Below, piece after piece: positions 16,353 to 23,885 of a stretch of DNA of 55,015 nucleotides. Source of the stretch: an uncultured Muribaculaceae bacterium (GTDB lineage Bacteria > Bacteroidota > Bacteroidia > Bacteroidales > Muribaculaceae); NCBI GenBank assembly GCA_910585285.1, contig CAJUDL010000025.1:1-55015 (forward strand), written 5' to 3'. Position 1 is the first letter of the stretch. Each line of letters begins with the position of its first letter. Made by a program: the position numbers and the translations under genes. The notes under the pieces are model-generated. The model did no database searches. It saw nothing but the letters and a program-made list of their open reading frames with translations, and was not told the DNA's origin.

Positions 16353-18653
16353 TTATTCACGGTTGCGGGGAGTGAATGTGCGGGGACCGCGGTCGCCGTC
16401 GCGACGGGGTCTGCGATCACCTCTTTCGCCTCTTTCTCCTCTTTCTCCACCTTCACGACGGGGACGATCTTCACGACGGGGACGAGCCTCGCGCTCTACG
16501 TATCCCTCGGGTTTGGGAGTGAGCACACGCATTGAAAGGCGATACTTACCTGTCTTCTTATCAATCTCGATAAGTTTAACCTTCACCTTATCTCCCTCTT
16601 TCAGACCGCTTGCCTCCATATTGTCAAGACGATCCCAAGAGATTTCAGAGATGTGAAGAAGTCCGTCACGACCGGGCATGAACTCGATGAATGCACCGAA
16701 GTCGAGGATAGAACGAACTGTTCCTTCATAAACCTCTCCCTCTTCGGGCTGAGCCACGATAGCTTTGATCTTGGAAAGCGCAGCATCGATGCTTGCCTTG
16801 TCTTTGGATGCGATCTCAACCTTTCCGATACCAAGCTTGTCGTCTTCATCAATTGAGATGACAGTGCCGGTCTCCTCCTGAATGCCCTGGATTACCTTAC
16901 CCTGCGGACCGATAACAGCACCGATCATCTCTTTCGGAATCTCGAGAGTTACCAGACGCGGAACATGAGGTTTGTAATCCTCACGCGGAGCGGGGATTGT
17001 TTCGTTGATAATGTTGAGTATGTGCAGACGTCCCTGTTTTGCCTGCTCAAGTGCCTTGGCAAGAATCTCATAGCTGAGACCGTCACACTTGATATCCATC
17101 TGGGTTGCAGTGATACCCTTTGTTGTGCCGGTAACCTTGAAGTCCATATCACCAAGATGATCCTCATCACCAAGGATATCTGAAAGAACAGCGTATTTCA
17201 CTGCCCCTTCATCGGAGATAAGACCCATAGCCACGCCTGCCACAGGGCGCTTCATCTGAACGCCGGCATCAAGCAGGGCGAGAGTGCCGCCGCAGACGGT
17301 AGCCATCGACGAAGAACCGTTTGATTCCAAAATATCGGAAACGATACGGCAGGTATAGGGGAAGTTATCAGGGAACATACGTTTGAGCGCACGATGAGCG
17401 AGGTTTCCGTGACCTACCTCACGACGGCCTACACCGCGCTGTGCGCGTGCCTCGCCTGTTGAGAAGGGCGGGAAATTATAATGAAGGAGGAAACGCTCTT
17501 TGCTCTGGTTGAGCACATCGTCTACGATTTTCTCATCAAGAGTGGTGCCGAGAGTAGCTGTAACAAGAGCCTGTGTCTCACCGCGGGTGAAGATGGCTGC
17601 TCCGTGAGGACCGGGAAGATAATCAACTTCCGCCCAAATAGGACGGATCTCATCAGTCTTACGACCATCGAGACGGATACCTTCATCGAGCACGCAGCGA
17701 CGCATTGCCTCTTTTTCAATGTCATGATAGTAGCGTTTAACCATAGCCACGCGCTGATCCTCCGTGTAGTTCTCAAGCTGCTCCTCTGTCATCGGAGGGA
17801 GATTCTCTATATATTCATCGCAGATGGCTGCGAAAGAATCATTACGCCAATGCTTATCGGCAGACCCGGTGCGGGCGATGGCGTAAGCCTTGTCATAACA
17901 TTTAGCGTGAACGTCGGCGCGAAGCGCATCGTCGTTTACCTCGTGATTATATTCGCGTTTCACTTCCTTGCCAGCCTCTTTCACAAGCTCCATCTGTGCA
18001 ACGCAATGTTTCTTGATCTCTTCGTGAGCGACTTTGAGTGCTTCAAGAAGCTCAGCTTCCGAAACCTCATTCATCTCTCCTTCCACCATCATGATGTTGT
18101 CGTAGGTAGCACCGACCATAAGCTCTATGTCGGCACGCTCCATTTGCTCGAAAGTGGGATTGATGACCCATTCTCCGTCTACGCGAGCTACACGAACCTC
18201 GGAGATTGGACCATTGAACGGGATGTCACTGACTGCAAGCGCCGCAGAAGCTGCGATACCGGCAAGTGCATCGGGAGCCTCATTCTCATCAGCTGAATAA
18301 AGAGTGACATTTACGAAAGTCTCTGCATGATAATTATCGGGGAAAAGAGGACGAAGTACGCGGTCTACAAGACGTGATGTCAGGATTTCATAATCGCTGG
18401 AACGTCCTTCGCGTTTCAGGAAGCCTCCGGGATAACGACCGATTGAGGCATATTTCTCTTTATATTCCACTGTGAGGGGCATGAAGTCAACACCCTCGCC
18501 CGCCTCTTTGGCGGAGCATACGGTAGCGAGGAGCATCGTGTTGCCCATGCGCACCTCCACCGCTCCGTCTGCCTGCTTGGCAAGTTTGCCTGTCTCGATC
18601 GTGATCTCACGACCGTCGGGCAGAGCGATGGTCTTTTTGAATGTCTGTAACAT
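16353..18653 (-). CDS. pnp: Polyribonucleotide nucleotidyltransferase
   Basis: A 766-residue PNPase, the phosphorolytic 3'-5' exoribonuclease of RNA decay. Domains in order: first RNase PH domain (from ETGKLAKQADGAVEVRMGNT), all-alpha linker, second RNase PH domain (GPHGAAIFTRGETQALVTAT and MKRPVAGVAMGLI), KH domain (EMIGAVIGPQGKVIQGIQEE) and S1 domain (EEGEVYEGTVRSILDFGAFI). The tail beyond the S1 domain is about 40 residues rich in Arg, Gly, Glu and Asp (GGERGERGERGD), unlike the short E. coli end. The leader holds a TAACTTTG box at 18696-18703. Confidence 0.97.
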   Translation of the reverse strand: MLQTFKKTIALPDGREITIETGKLAKQADGAVEVRMGNTMLLATVCSAKEAGEGVDFMPLTVEYKEKYASIGRYPGGFLKREGRSSDYEILTSRLVDRVLRPLFPDNYHAETFVNVTLYSADENEAPDALAGIAASAALAVSDIPFNGPISEVRVARVDGEWVINPTFEQMERADIELMVGATYDNIMMVEGEMNEVSEAELLEALKVAHEEIKKHCVAQMELVKEAGKEVKREYNHEVNDDALRADVHAKCYDKAYAIARTGSADKHWRNDSFAAICDEYIENLPPMTEEQLENYTEDQRVAMVKRYYHDIEKEAMRRCVLDEGIRLDGRKTDEIRPIWAEVDYLPGPHGAAIFTRGETQALVTATLGTTLDEKIVDDVLNQSKERFLLHYNFPPFSTGEARAQRGVGRREVGHGNLAHRALKRMFPDNFPYTCRIVSDILESNGSSSMATVCGGTLALLDAGVQMKRPVAGVAMGLISDEGAVKYAVLSDILGDEDHLGDMDFKVTGTTKGITATQMDIKCDGLSYEILAKALEQAKQGRLHILNIINETIPAPREDYKPHVPRLVTLEIPKEMIGAVIGPQGKVIQGIQEETGTVISIDEDDKLGIGKVEIASKDKASIDAALSKIKAIVAQPEEGEVYEGTVRSILDFGAFIEFMPGRDGLLHISEISWDRLDNMEASGLKEGDKVKVKLIEIDKKTGKYRLSMRVLTPKPEGYVEREARPRREDRPRREGGERGERGERGDRRPRRDGDRGPRTFTPRNRE

Positions 18654-18695
18654 AAAATTCTTTCTTGTTTTTCTTCGCGTTTGCGTAATTTTTTA

Positions 18696-18703
18696 CAAAG
18701 TTA
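18696..18703 (-). promoter_or_regulatory. -7 box of pnp
   Basis: TAACTTTG on the minus strand, 43 nt before the pnp ATG; the -33 region is a poor match. Confidence 0.5.
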
Positions 18704-18737
18704 GCAATTTAATTCCACATTATTAAGGGATTCTTCG

Positions 18738-18745
18738 TATATTTG
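18738..18745 (+). promoter_or_regulatory. -7 box of the thioredoxin-fold lipoprotein gene
   Basis: TATATTTG fits TAnnTTTG and lies 43 nt before the ATG at 18788. It also shows that a TTG at 18743 cannot be the translation start. Confidence 0.6.
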
Positions 18746-18787
18746 CAGTCTCAAATCAAAAAAGATTCAGAAAATATTGAATTCGAT

Positions 18788-19873
18788 ATGAAAATTTCAA
18801 AGGTTTTAAATAAATTTTTCCTCTTTTCCCTCCCGTTTGCAATGCTCACATCCTGCGGCGAACCGAAGTTCAAGGTTTCCGGAGAAGTGGAGGGCGGTGC
18901 TGACAAATCGTTGGTTCTTGAAAAATCAGATTTCCACGGCAGATGGATTCCGGTAGACTCCACACGTGTCAAATCTTCAGGGAAATACGAAATCAAATCC
19001 GATGCTCCCGCATCGCCGGAAATTTACCGCCTCTCGCTCGATGGCAAATTCATTTATTTCCCCATTGATTCAATCGAAAACATCACGATCAACTCTCCAG
19101 CGGCTTCGTTCGGCTCTGATTTTACTGTGACAGGAAGCGAGCAGGCTGCAAACCTCGCCTCTTTTGAAAAAGAGCTCATGGCTCTTGATTTCTCAGACAA
19201 GACAAAATGTGAAGCCTTCAAAAAGAATGTTTACAACAAATACATAAAAGACTCTCAGGGGGGAATCATTGGATATTATGTGCTGACCAAGATTGTTGAC
19301 GGCAAACCGCTCTACGATCCTTCTTCCAATTCTGATGCCAAATATTATGCAGCAGTGGCAACTGCTTTCGAGCAGTTTCGCCCCAATGACCCACACGCCG
19401 GAATGCTTCGCGATGTAAGTCTGCAGGCTCTACGCCGCAGAAATGCAGAGCAAGGGAAAACACGCGTGGTCGAAGCCGAAGAAATAACCCTTATCGACAT
19501 CGACCTTCCCGACGAGAACGGCAAAAATGTGAAGCTTTCCGACATCGCCGGCAAAGGAAAAAAAACTGTGGTTATTTTCAGCATGATGAATCAACCCGAA
19601 TCTCCCGCTCTAAATATCGCCCTTTCAGAACTATACAACAGCTTAGGCGGCAATGTGGCTTTCTATCAGATATCTTTCGACGGTGACCAGTATGCATGGC
19701 GCGACGCTGCACGCAACCTACGATGGACTACCGTGATTGATCCGTCTGGCATGACTTCTGATGCAATACGCAATTACAACGTCGGCTCCCTTCCCACATT
19801 CTTCATCTACAGCGCAGACGGTCAGCTTTCCGACCGTGCGCAGTCAGTTGCCGACCTCCGCAAGAAACTCTAA
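18788..19873 (+). CDS. Thioredoxin-fold lipoprotein lacking the CXXC motif
   Basis: A 361-residue lipoprotein (signal MKISKVLNKFFLFSLPFAML with lipobox LTSC at about residue 21), so it is anchored in the envelope. The N-terminal half resembles DUF4369 (KVSGEVEGGADKSLVLEKSD), and the C-terminal half is a TlpA/AhpC-like thioredoxin domain (LIDIDLPDENGKNVKLSDIA, VVIFSMMNQPESPALN, NYNVGSLPTFFIYSADGQL). The place normally held by WCxxC reads SMMNQPE, so no redox-active cysteines are present; the cis-Pro loop (SLPTFF) is kept. It may be a binding or chaperone-like relative of TlpA. The SUI1-type gene follows 11 nt after. Confidence 0.85.
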   Translation: MKISKVLNKFFLFSLPFAMLTSCGEPKFKVSGEVEGGADKSLVLEKSDFHGRWIPVDSTRVKSSGKYEIKSDAPASPEIYRLSLDGKFIYFPIDSIENITINSPAASFGSDFTVTGSEQAANLASFEKELMALDFSDKTKCEAFKKNVYNKYIKDSQGGIIGYYVLTKIVDGKPLYDPSSNSDAKYYAAVATAFEQFRPNDPHAGMLRDVSLQALRRRNAEQGKTRVVEAEEITLIDIDLPDENGKNVKLSDIAGKGKKTVVIFSMMNQPESPALNIALSELYNSLGGNVAFYQISFDGDQYAWRDAARNLRWTTVIDPSGMTSDAIRNYNVGSLPTFFIYSADGQLSDRAQSVADLRKKL

Positions 19874-19884
19874 AACCGCAGCCG

Positions 19885-20220
19885 ATGGACTGGAAAGATA
19901 TGTTGTCTCAACTCCGGGATGCCCTTCCGGAGGGCGAGGACAATCCGCAGAGCAATGATGACAACGCGGAAACTCCCGATCCGAAATCTCTCAAAAAAGA
20001 GAAGATTCACATCGTAATCGAGAAAAAAGGGCGGAAAGGGAAGACAGCCACTATCGCGGAAGGGTTTAAATGCTCCGACGATGAATTGGAGGAAATAGCC
20101 TCAAAAGCCAAGCGGCATCTCGGCGTGGGGGGGAGTGCCCGTGGCGGAGAAATCCTTATGCAGGGTGAATGCAAAGAACGCTTCGCCGCATTCCTCCGCA
20201 ACCTCGGATATACTATCTAA
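19885..20220 (+). CDS. SUI1/eIF1-type translation factor (YciH-like)
   Basis: A 111-residue protein whose C-terminal 75 residues are a SUI1 domain (EKIHIVIEKKGRKGKTATIA, then HLGVGGSARGGEILMQGECK, then FAAFLRNLGYTI). E. coli YciH, the best-known bacterial relative, can affect initiation fidelity at the 30S subunit. The N-terminal part is acidic and low in complexity. It is closely coupled to the upstream lipoprotein gene and both end at the terminators at 20232-20299. Confidence 0.88.
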   Translation: MDWKDMLSQLRDALPEGEDNPQSNDDNAETPDPKSLKKEKIHIVIEKKGRKGKTATIAEGFKCSDDELEEIASKAKRHLGVGGSARGGEILMQGECKERFAAFLRNLGYTI

Positions 20221-20231
20221 TATATATACGA

Positions 20232-20261
20232 CAAACCGCGGCTCTTGCAGACCGCGGTTTG
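20232..20261 (+). terminator. Hairpin after the SUI1 gene
   Basis: Arms CAAACCGCGG (20232-20241) and CCGCGGTTTG (20252-20261) make a 10-bp perfect stem with a 10-nt loop. No T-run follows directly; the next hairpin supplies the terminator. Confidence 0.6.
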
Positions 20262-20265
20262 CGAG

Positions 20266-20301
20266 AAAAGGCTCCGACTCACGTAGGAGCCTTTCTTCTT
20301 C
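20266..20301. terminator. Bidirectional terminator between the SUI1 gene and orphan unit 2
   Basis: AAAGGCTCC (20267-20275) pairs with GGAGCCTTT (20286-20294); the plus strand continues CTTCTTC and the minus strand ends TTTTCTCG. It can close both the plus-strand lipoprotein/SUI1 operon and the minus-strand orphan unit. Confidence 0.75.
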
Positions 20302-20365
20302 GATTAAGGTCAAAATAATAATCAATTACCCTGTTGCTTGCATGCTTATAATGATTCTGTCATTA

Positions 20366-20428
20366 TCAGTGTCTTAATGTAAGCCCTGAAGGCAAACATA
20401 TAAATAAGAGTTCCCATTCAAATTTCAT
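20366..20428 (-). CDS. Possible 20-residue peptide in orphan unit 2
   Basis: ATG at 20428 to TGA at 20366. Very short, hydrophobic in the middle, no family. It is listed only because it lies in a unit with a strong promoter and terminator. Confidence 0.2.
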   Translation of the reverse strand: MKFEWELLFICLPSGLTLRH

Positions 20429-20458
20429 TTTGAAAGAATGGTTGTCTCTTTTCGGATG

Positions 20459-20489
20459 CAAATTTACATAACTTGTTTTTTTTTGCAAA
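20459..20489 (-). promoter_or_regulatory. Perfect promoter of orphan unit 2
   Basis: On the minus strand TTTG (20486-20489), exactly 19 nt, then TAAATTTG (20459-20466). It is identical in form to the promoters of the capsule operon and panB, yet no gene follows it. Confidence 0.8.
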
Positions 20490-20554
20490 ATTTTTCATAT
20501 TGTTATACAACATAGTTTTGTAAGACACCCCGCCTTCCCTCCACCATGAAATCC

Positions 20555-20760
20555 ACGTTTATCGGGCTGCGCCCGACAAAGTAAGAAGTAAAAGGGAACA
20601 GGTAAAAGGGAATAATTGGCATGACTCTAATGTCTGACCCACGCCCTTCGCGTCTAAATATTTAGTTGACTCGGTTTGTTGAGGCGCGCCAATTCACCTT
20701 TACCCTATTCCCTATAACCTTTCACCTTATCGTGCTGTGCCCGATAAATCGAAATTTAAT
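20555..20760. repeat. Intergenic element with inverted AAAGGGAAnA-type units
   Basis: Left part: GCGCCCGA-type hairpin (TCGGGCTGCGCCCGA, 20560-20574) and units like GTAAAAGGGAA (20585-20616) then ATTGGC. Right part: GCCAAT then TTCACCTTTACCCTATTCCC (20694-20713) and CTTTCACCTTATCG, followed by a related TGCCCGATAA. The two sides are roughly inverted around a core with TAAATATTTA. It resembles the heptad elements in layout but has a different unit. Confidence 0.5.
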
Positions 20761-20813
20761 CCCATAAACCTATTTTATTCGGACAGGAAATGACATGACA
20801 TCGTTTTTTTTCG

Positions 20814-20821
20814 TATTTTTG
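20814..20821 (+). promoter_or_regulatory. -7 box before the dehydratase-like gene
   Basis: TATTTTTG matches TAnnTTTG and overlaps the GTG at 20821, arguing that translation starts at the ATG at 20839. Confidence 0.5.
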
Positions 20822-20838
20822 TGAATCAATTGAAAGTT

Positions 20839-22047
20839 ATGCTGAATATAGATAATTTTATCGCGGAAAATGTAACCGGACGCGAAGAATCCCTCTTTCT
20901 TAAGGATATCTCTGCCAATCGCGAGAATCTCCGTCGGGAGATCGAGGGGAGGAAAGTGCTCGTAATCGGTGGAGCCGGCTCCATCGGCTCGTCCTTTATA
21001 AAGGCAATTCTTCCTTTCCGTCCGGGCGCGCTCACGGTCATAGACCTGAATGAGAACGGACTCGCCGAACTGACACGCGACCTGCGTTCATCGTTCGAAC
21101 TTTTTGTGCCGGAAAATTACGTCAACTACACTCTTGATTTCGACTCTCCCATATTCCGGCGTATATTCCGGCAGGCGGGAGGATTCGACATCGTGGCGAA
21201 TTTCTCCGCCCACAAGCATGTGCGTTCGGAGAAGGATCGCAATTCGGTGCAGGCACTGCTCGAAAACAATGTGATAAAGGCACAACGCCTGCTCGACCTA
21301 CTTGCTGAAATGCCCCCTAAACATTTCTTCTGCGTATCCACCGACAAGGCTGCGAACCCGGTGAACATTATGGGCGCAAGCAAGCGGGTGATGGAAGACC
21401 TCATCATGGCTTATTCCGACAAGTTCAAAGTAACGACTGCAAGGTTTGCAAACGTGGCATTCTCCAACGGATCGCTGCCGGCAGGATTCATCGAGCGCGT
21501 CATGAAACGCCAGCCAATTGCAGCCCCTGAAGATGTGCGCCGCTATTTCGTATCGCCTGAAGAAAGCGGACAGATCTGCATGCTGGCATGCGTGCTCGGG
21601 CAAAATGGCGAGGTGTTCTTCCCCAAACTTGCAGAAGAGAAGATGATGCGTTTCTCCACCATCGCCGACAGATTCCTCCGCACCCTCGGTTATGAGCCAC
21701 ACCGCTGCTCATCCGATGAGGAAGCGAAACGGTTTGCAGCGGAAATGCCTGAAGATACGAAGGAATGGCCCGTGGTCTACTTCCGCAGCGACACCACCGG
21801 TGAGAAAGATTTTGAAGAATTTTTCGTAGAGGGTGAGAAACTTGACATGGACAGATTCTCCGCTTTAGGAGTGATCAAGGAGTCTTCGCGCAGACCGCAG
21901 GAGGATGTCAACGGATTCATATCCCGTCTTCAGCAAATTTTCAGCGATGATGATTTCACCAAAGCCGATGTCGTGTCGGCACTGAAAGATTTCCTTCCCA
22001 ACTTCGAACACGACGAGAAAGGGAAGAACCTGGATCAAAAGATGTAA
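20839..22047 (+). CDS. CapD/PseB-like nucleotide-sugar dehydratase or epimerase
   Basis: A 402-residue short-chain dehydrogenase of the polysaccharide-biosynthesis (CapD-like, Polysacc_synt_2) group, acting on a UDP-sugar such as UDP-GlcNAc. VLVIGGAGSIGSSFIKAI near residue 40 is the NAD(P)-binding Rossmann motif, HKHVRSEKD and FCVSTDKAANPVNIMGASKR are the active-site and YxxxK-region motifs of this group (here the Tyr position reads Met in NIMGASK). The C-terminal 100 residues are an acidic extension that is not typical of PseB. Start taken at ATG 20839 because the -7 box overlaps the earlier GTG. It leads a three-gene run with a cytidylyltransferase and a Gfo/Idh/MocA enzyme. Confidence 0.82.
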   Translation: MLNIDNFIAENVTGREESLFLKDISANRENLRREIEGRKVLVIGGAGSIGSSFIKAILPFRPGALTVIDLNENGLAELTRDLRSSFELFVPENYVNYTLDFDSPIFRRIFRQAGGFDIVANFSAHKHVRSEKDRNSVQALLENNVIKAQRLLDLLAEMPPKHFFCVSTDKAANPVNIMGASKRVMEDLIMAYSDKFKVTTARFANVAFSNGSLPAGFIERVMKRQPIAAPEDVRRYFVSPEESGQICMLACVLGQNGEVFFPKLAEEKMMRFSTIADRFLRTLGYEPHRCSSDEEAKRFAAEMPEDTKEWPVVYFRSDTTGEKDFEEFFVEGEKLDMDRFSALGVIKESSRRPQEDVNGFISRLQQIFSDDDFTKADVVSALKDFLPNFEHDEKGKNLDQKM

Positions 22048-22053
22048 AAGGGA

Positions 22054-22127
22054 GGTTTTAGGTTTTAGGCGTTAGGCATTAGAAGCTTCGCCTGTCGGAT
22101 CTAAAACCTAAAGCCTAAAGCCTAAAA
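22054..22127. repeat. Inverted heptad repeat element with GGCGAAGCTT core
   Basis: Left units GGTTTTA/GGCGTTA/GGCATTA (22054-22082), core AAGCTTCGCC (22083-22092) and right units CTAAAAC/CTAAAGC (22101-22126), inverse to the left. It ends three bases before the ATG at 22130. The core is the reverse complement of the core at 29690-29699. Confidence 0.8.
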
Positions 22128-22129
22128 AT

Positions 22130-22837
22130 ATGAACTATCTGATAACTATTTGTGCCCGTGGCGGTTCCAAGGGAATCCCGGGCAAAAACATAAAACCGGT
22201 TGGCGGCACGCCTCTTCTGGCATTCACGGCAAAGGTTGCCCTCGAATTTGCTCGCAAACATGGTGCGGATATCGTTCTCTCCACAGATTCCGAAGAAATC
22301 AGGCGCGTTGGTGCCGAAGCCGGTGTACCCACCGACTATGAGCGTCCCGACTTTCTCGCCAACGATACCTGCGGGAAACCTGATGCAATTAAGGATGCCC
22401 TGCTCTATGCCGAAAAATATTATGACAGGAAATATGATTTTGTGATCGACCTTGATGTCACATCCCCCATCCGCACCCTCGAGGATATAGAAAACTGCGT
22501 TGCTATGATTGAAAAAAACAAAGAAGCATTGACAATCTTCTCTGTGAATCCTTGCGCGCGCAACCCATATTTTAATCAGGTAGAAGAAAGCAAAGACGGC
22601 TTCTGCCACGTAGTGTTGGGGGGTCGTTACACTACACGTCAGAGCGCACCGAAAGTTTACGACATGAACGCATCAATCTATGTCTACAGGCGCGAGGCAC
22701 TTGATTGTGAGAATCCGCGAGCTGTCACTCCACGGTCTATCGTATATGTAATGGATCACATATGCTTCGACCTCGATGAGCCTGCAGATTATGATTATCT
22801 TTCCTATCTTATCGAAACCGGAAAAATAAGACTCTGA
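22130..22837 (+). CDS. Acylneuraminate-type cytidylyltransferase
   Basis: A 235-residue CMP-sugar synthetase of the NeuA/KdsB-like family, coupling CTP to a nonulosonic or related acid sugar. The signature ICARGGSKGIPGKNIKPVGG at residues 7-26 is the CTP-binding loop; DIVLSTDSEEIRRVG, YDFVIDLDVTSPIRTLEDI and YDMNASIYVYRR are further family segments. The expected sugar synthase (NeuB-type) is not found in the window, so the true substrate is open. One-nt overlap with the next gene indicates cotranscription and coupling. Confidence 0.87.
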   Translation: MNYLITICARGGSKGIPGKNIKPVGGTPLLAFTAKVALEFARKHGADIVLSTDSEEIRRVGAEAGVPTDYERPDFLANDTCGKPDAIKDALLYAEKYYDRKYDFVIDLDVTSPIRTLEDIENCVAMIEKNKEALTIFSVNPCARNPYFNQVEESKDGFCHVVLGGRYTTRQSAPKVYDMNASIYVYRREALDCENPRAVTPRSIVYVMDHICFDLDEPADYDYLSYLIETGKIRL

Positions 22838-23760
22838 TGAAGGCACTTGTCATTGGACTCGGTTCCATTGCCCGCAAACACATCGCTGCTCTTCGGAAGA
22901 TCGATCCCGAAGTGGAGATAGCCGCTCTTCGCTCCTCGCATAATGCACACCCGGAGCCACATGTCCTTGACCTCTTCTCGGTTGAGGAAGCCAAGGCGTT
23001 TGCGCCCGATTTTGTGATTATATCCACCCCGACAGCAAACCATACGGAAAGCATCAGGACAGCCTTGAAGCTTAAAGTGCCACTTTTTATCGAAAAGCCT
23101 CTGATCCATTCATTAGAGAATCTTTCCATCGTGTCAGAGATAGAAGGCTCCGGGATGCTTAATTACGTGGCATGCAATCTCAGGTTTCTGGACTGTCTCG
23201 ATTTTGTAAAAAAAGCTACAGAAACGGGTCGCGCAAGAATCAACGAAGTCAATAGCTATTGCGGTTCGTGGCTTCCGGGCTGGCGACCGGGCGCCGATTT
23301 CCGCACTATCTATAGTGCTCGCCCAGAAATGGGCGGAGGTGTCCATATCGACCTCATTCATGAAATCGATTACATATACTGGATATTCGGGCTGCCGTCA
23401 TCCTCCTCTGCAACCCTACGCAACAATTCATCATTAGATATAGAAGCAATTGATTATGCTAACTATTGTCTCATCTATCCGGATTTCTGCGCATCCGTAA
23501 TACTGAATTATTACAGACGCGATTACAAACGCACCCTGGAAATTGTTTGGGAAGATGAGACATGGCTCGTAGATTTGCAAAAGAATCGCATCACGTGCGA
23601 AGGCCACATAATATTTGAGTCCACACATACAATTCTCGACACTTACACCTCACAACTGAGATATTTCATCAACCTTATAAAGAATGGTGCATCCCATTCC
23701 TTCAACAATGTTTCTGACGCAATGAATACACTCAGAATTGCCCTCTCCTCCCTCTCCTAA
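22837..23760 (+). CDS. Gfo/Idh/MocA-family oxidoreductase
   Basis: A 307-residue NAD(P)-dependent sugar dehydrogenase. The N-terminal Rossmann motif ALVIGLGSIARKHIAALRKI, the STPTANH loop and LFIEKPLIHS (the family EKP) are clear, and GGVHIDLIHEIDYIYWIFG holds the catalytic-region His. It starts inside the stop of the cytidylyltransferase gene (TGATG). In the context it probably oxidises or isomerises a nucleotide-linked or free sugar acid intermediate for glycan assembly. No terminator is visible downstream. Confidence 0.88.
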   Translation: MKALVIGLGSIARKHIAALRKIDPEVEIAALRSSHNAHPEPHVLDLFSVEEAKAFAPDFVIISTPTANHTESIRTALKLKVPLFIEKPLIHSLENLSIVSEIEGSGMLNYVACNLRFLDCLDFVKKATETGRARINEVNSYCGSWLPGWRPGADFRTIYSARPEMGGGVHIDLIHEIDYIYWIFGLPSSSSATLRNNSSLDIEAIDYANYCLIYPDFCASVILNYYRRDYKRTLEIVWEDETWLVDLQKNRITCEGHIIFESTHTILDTYTSQLRYFINLIKNGASHSFNNVSDAMNTLRIALSSLS

Positions 23761-23853
23761 TGCTTCTCTCCTTATAGAGCCCAATCTCGCACGATTGCCA
23801 CCATCCGGCTCCATAATTTTCCTTAAACATTTTTATTCATAGCCGAAATTGAG

Positions 23854-23861
23854 TAAATTTG
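23854..23861 (+). promoter_or_regulatory. -7 box of the MATE transporter gene
   Basis: TAAATTTG, 25 nt before the ATG at 23886, with TTTT at the -33 position. It excludes the in-frame TTG at 23859 as the start. Confidence 0.6.
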
Positions 23862-23885
23862 CAGTTTGAAAGGAGAGATTTGAAT

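Larger units (their letters stand above)
20266..20454 (-). ncRNA. Orphan transcription unit 2: structured small RNA candidate
   Basis: A promoter with two perfect boxes (20459-20489) and the terminator at 20266-20301 bound about 190 nt without a recognisable gene. The predicted RNA has three local hairpins: CCATTC with GAATGG enclosing TTTC/GAAA; ATGT..GCC-TTCAG-GGC..ACAT with a symmetric internal loop; and TAATGA-cagaa-TCATTA. A 20-codon frame (20366-20428, MKFEWELLFICLPSGLTLRH) lies across the first two hairpins, so a leader peptide is possible too. I cannot tell by eye whether it belongs to a described family such as the Bacteroidales 6S RNA. Confidence 0.5.

Noticed and set aside
16321..18296. 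Long plus-strand frames opposite pnp
   Set aside because: They are antisense shadows of a well-conserved gene, with no motifs of their own.
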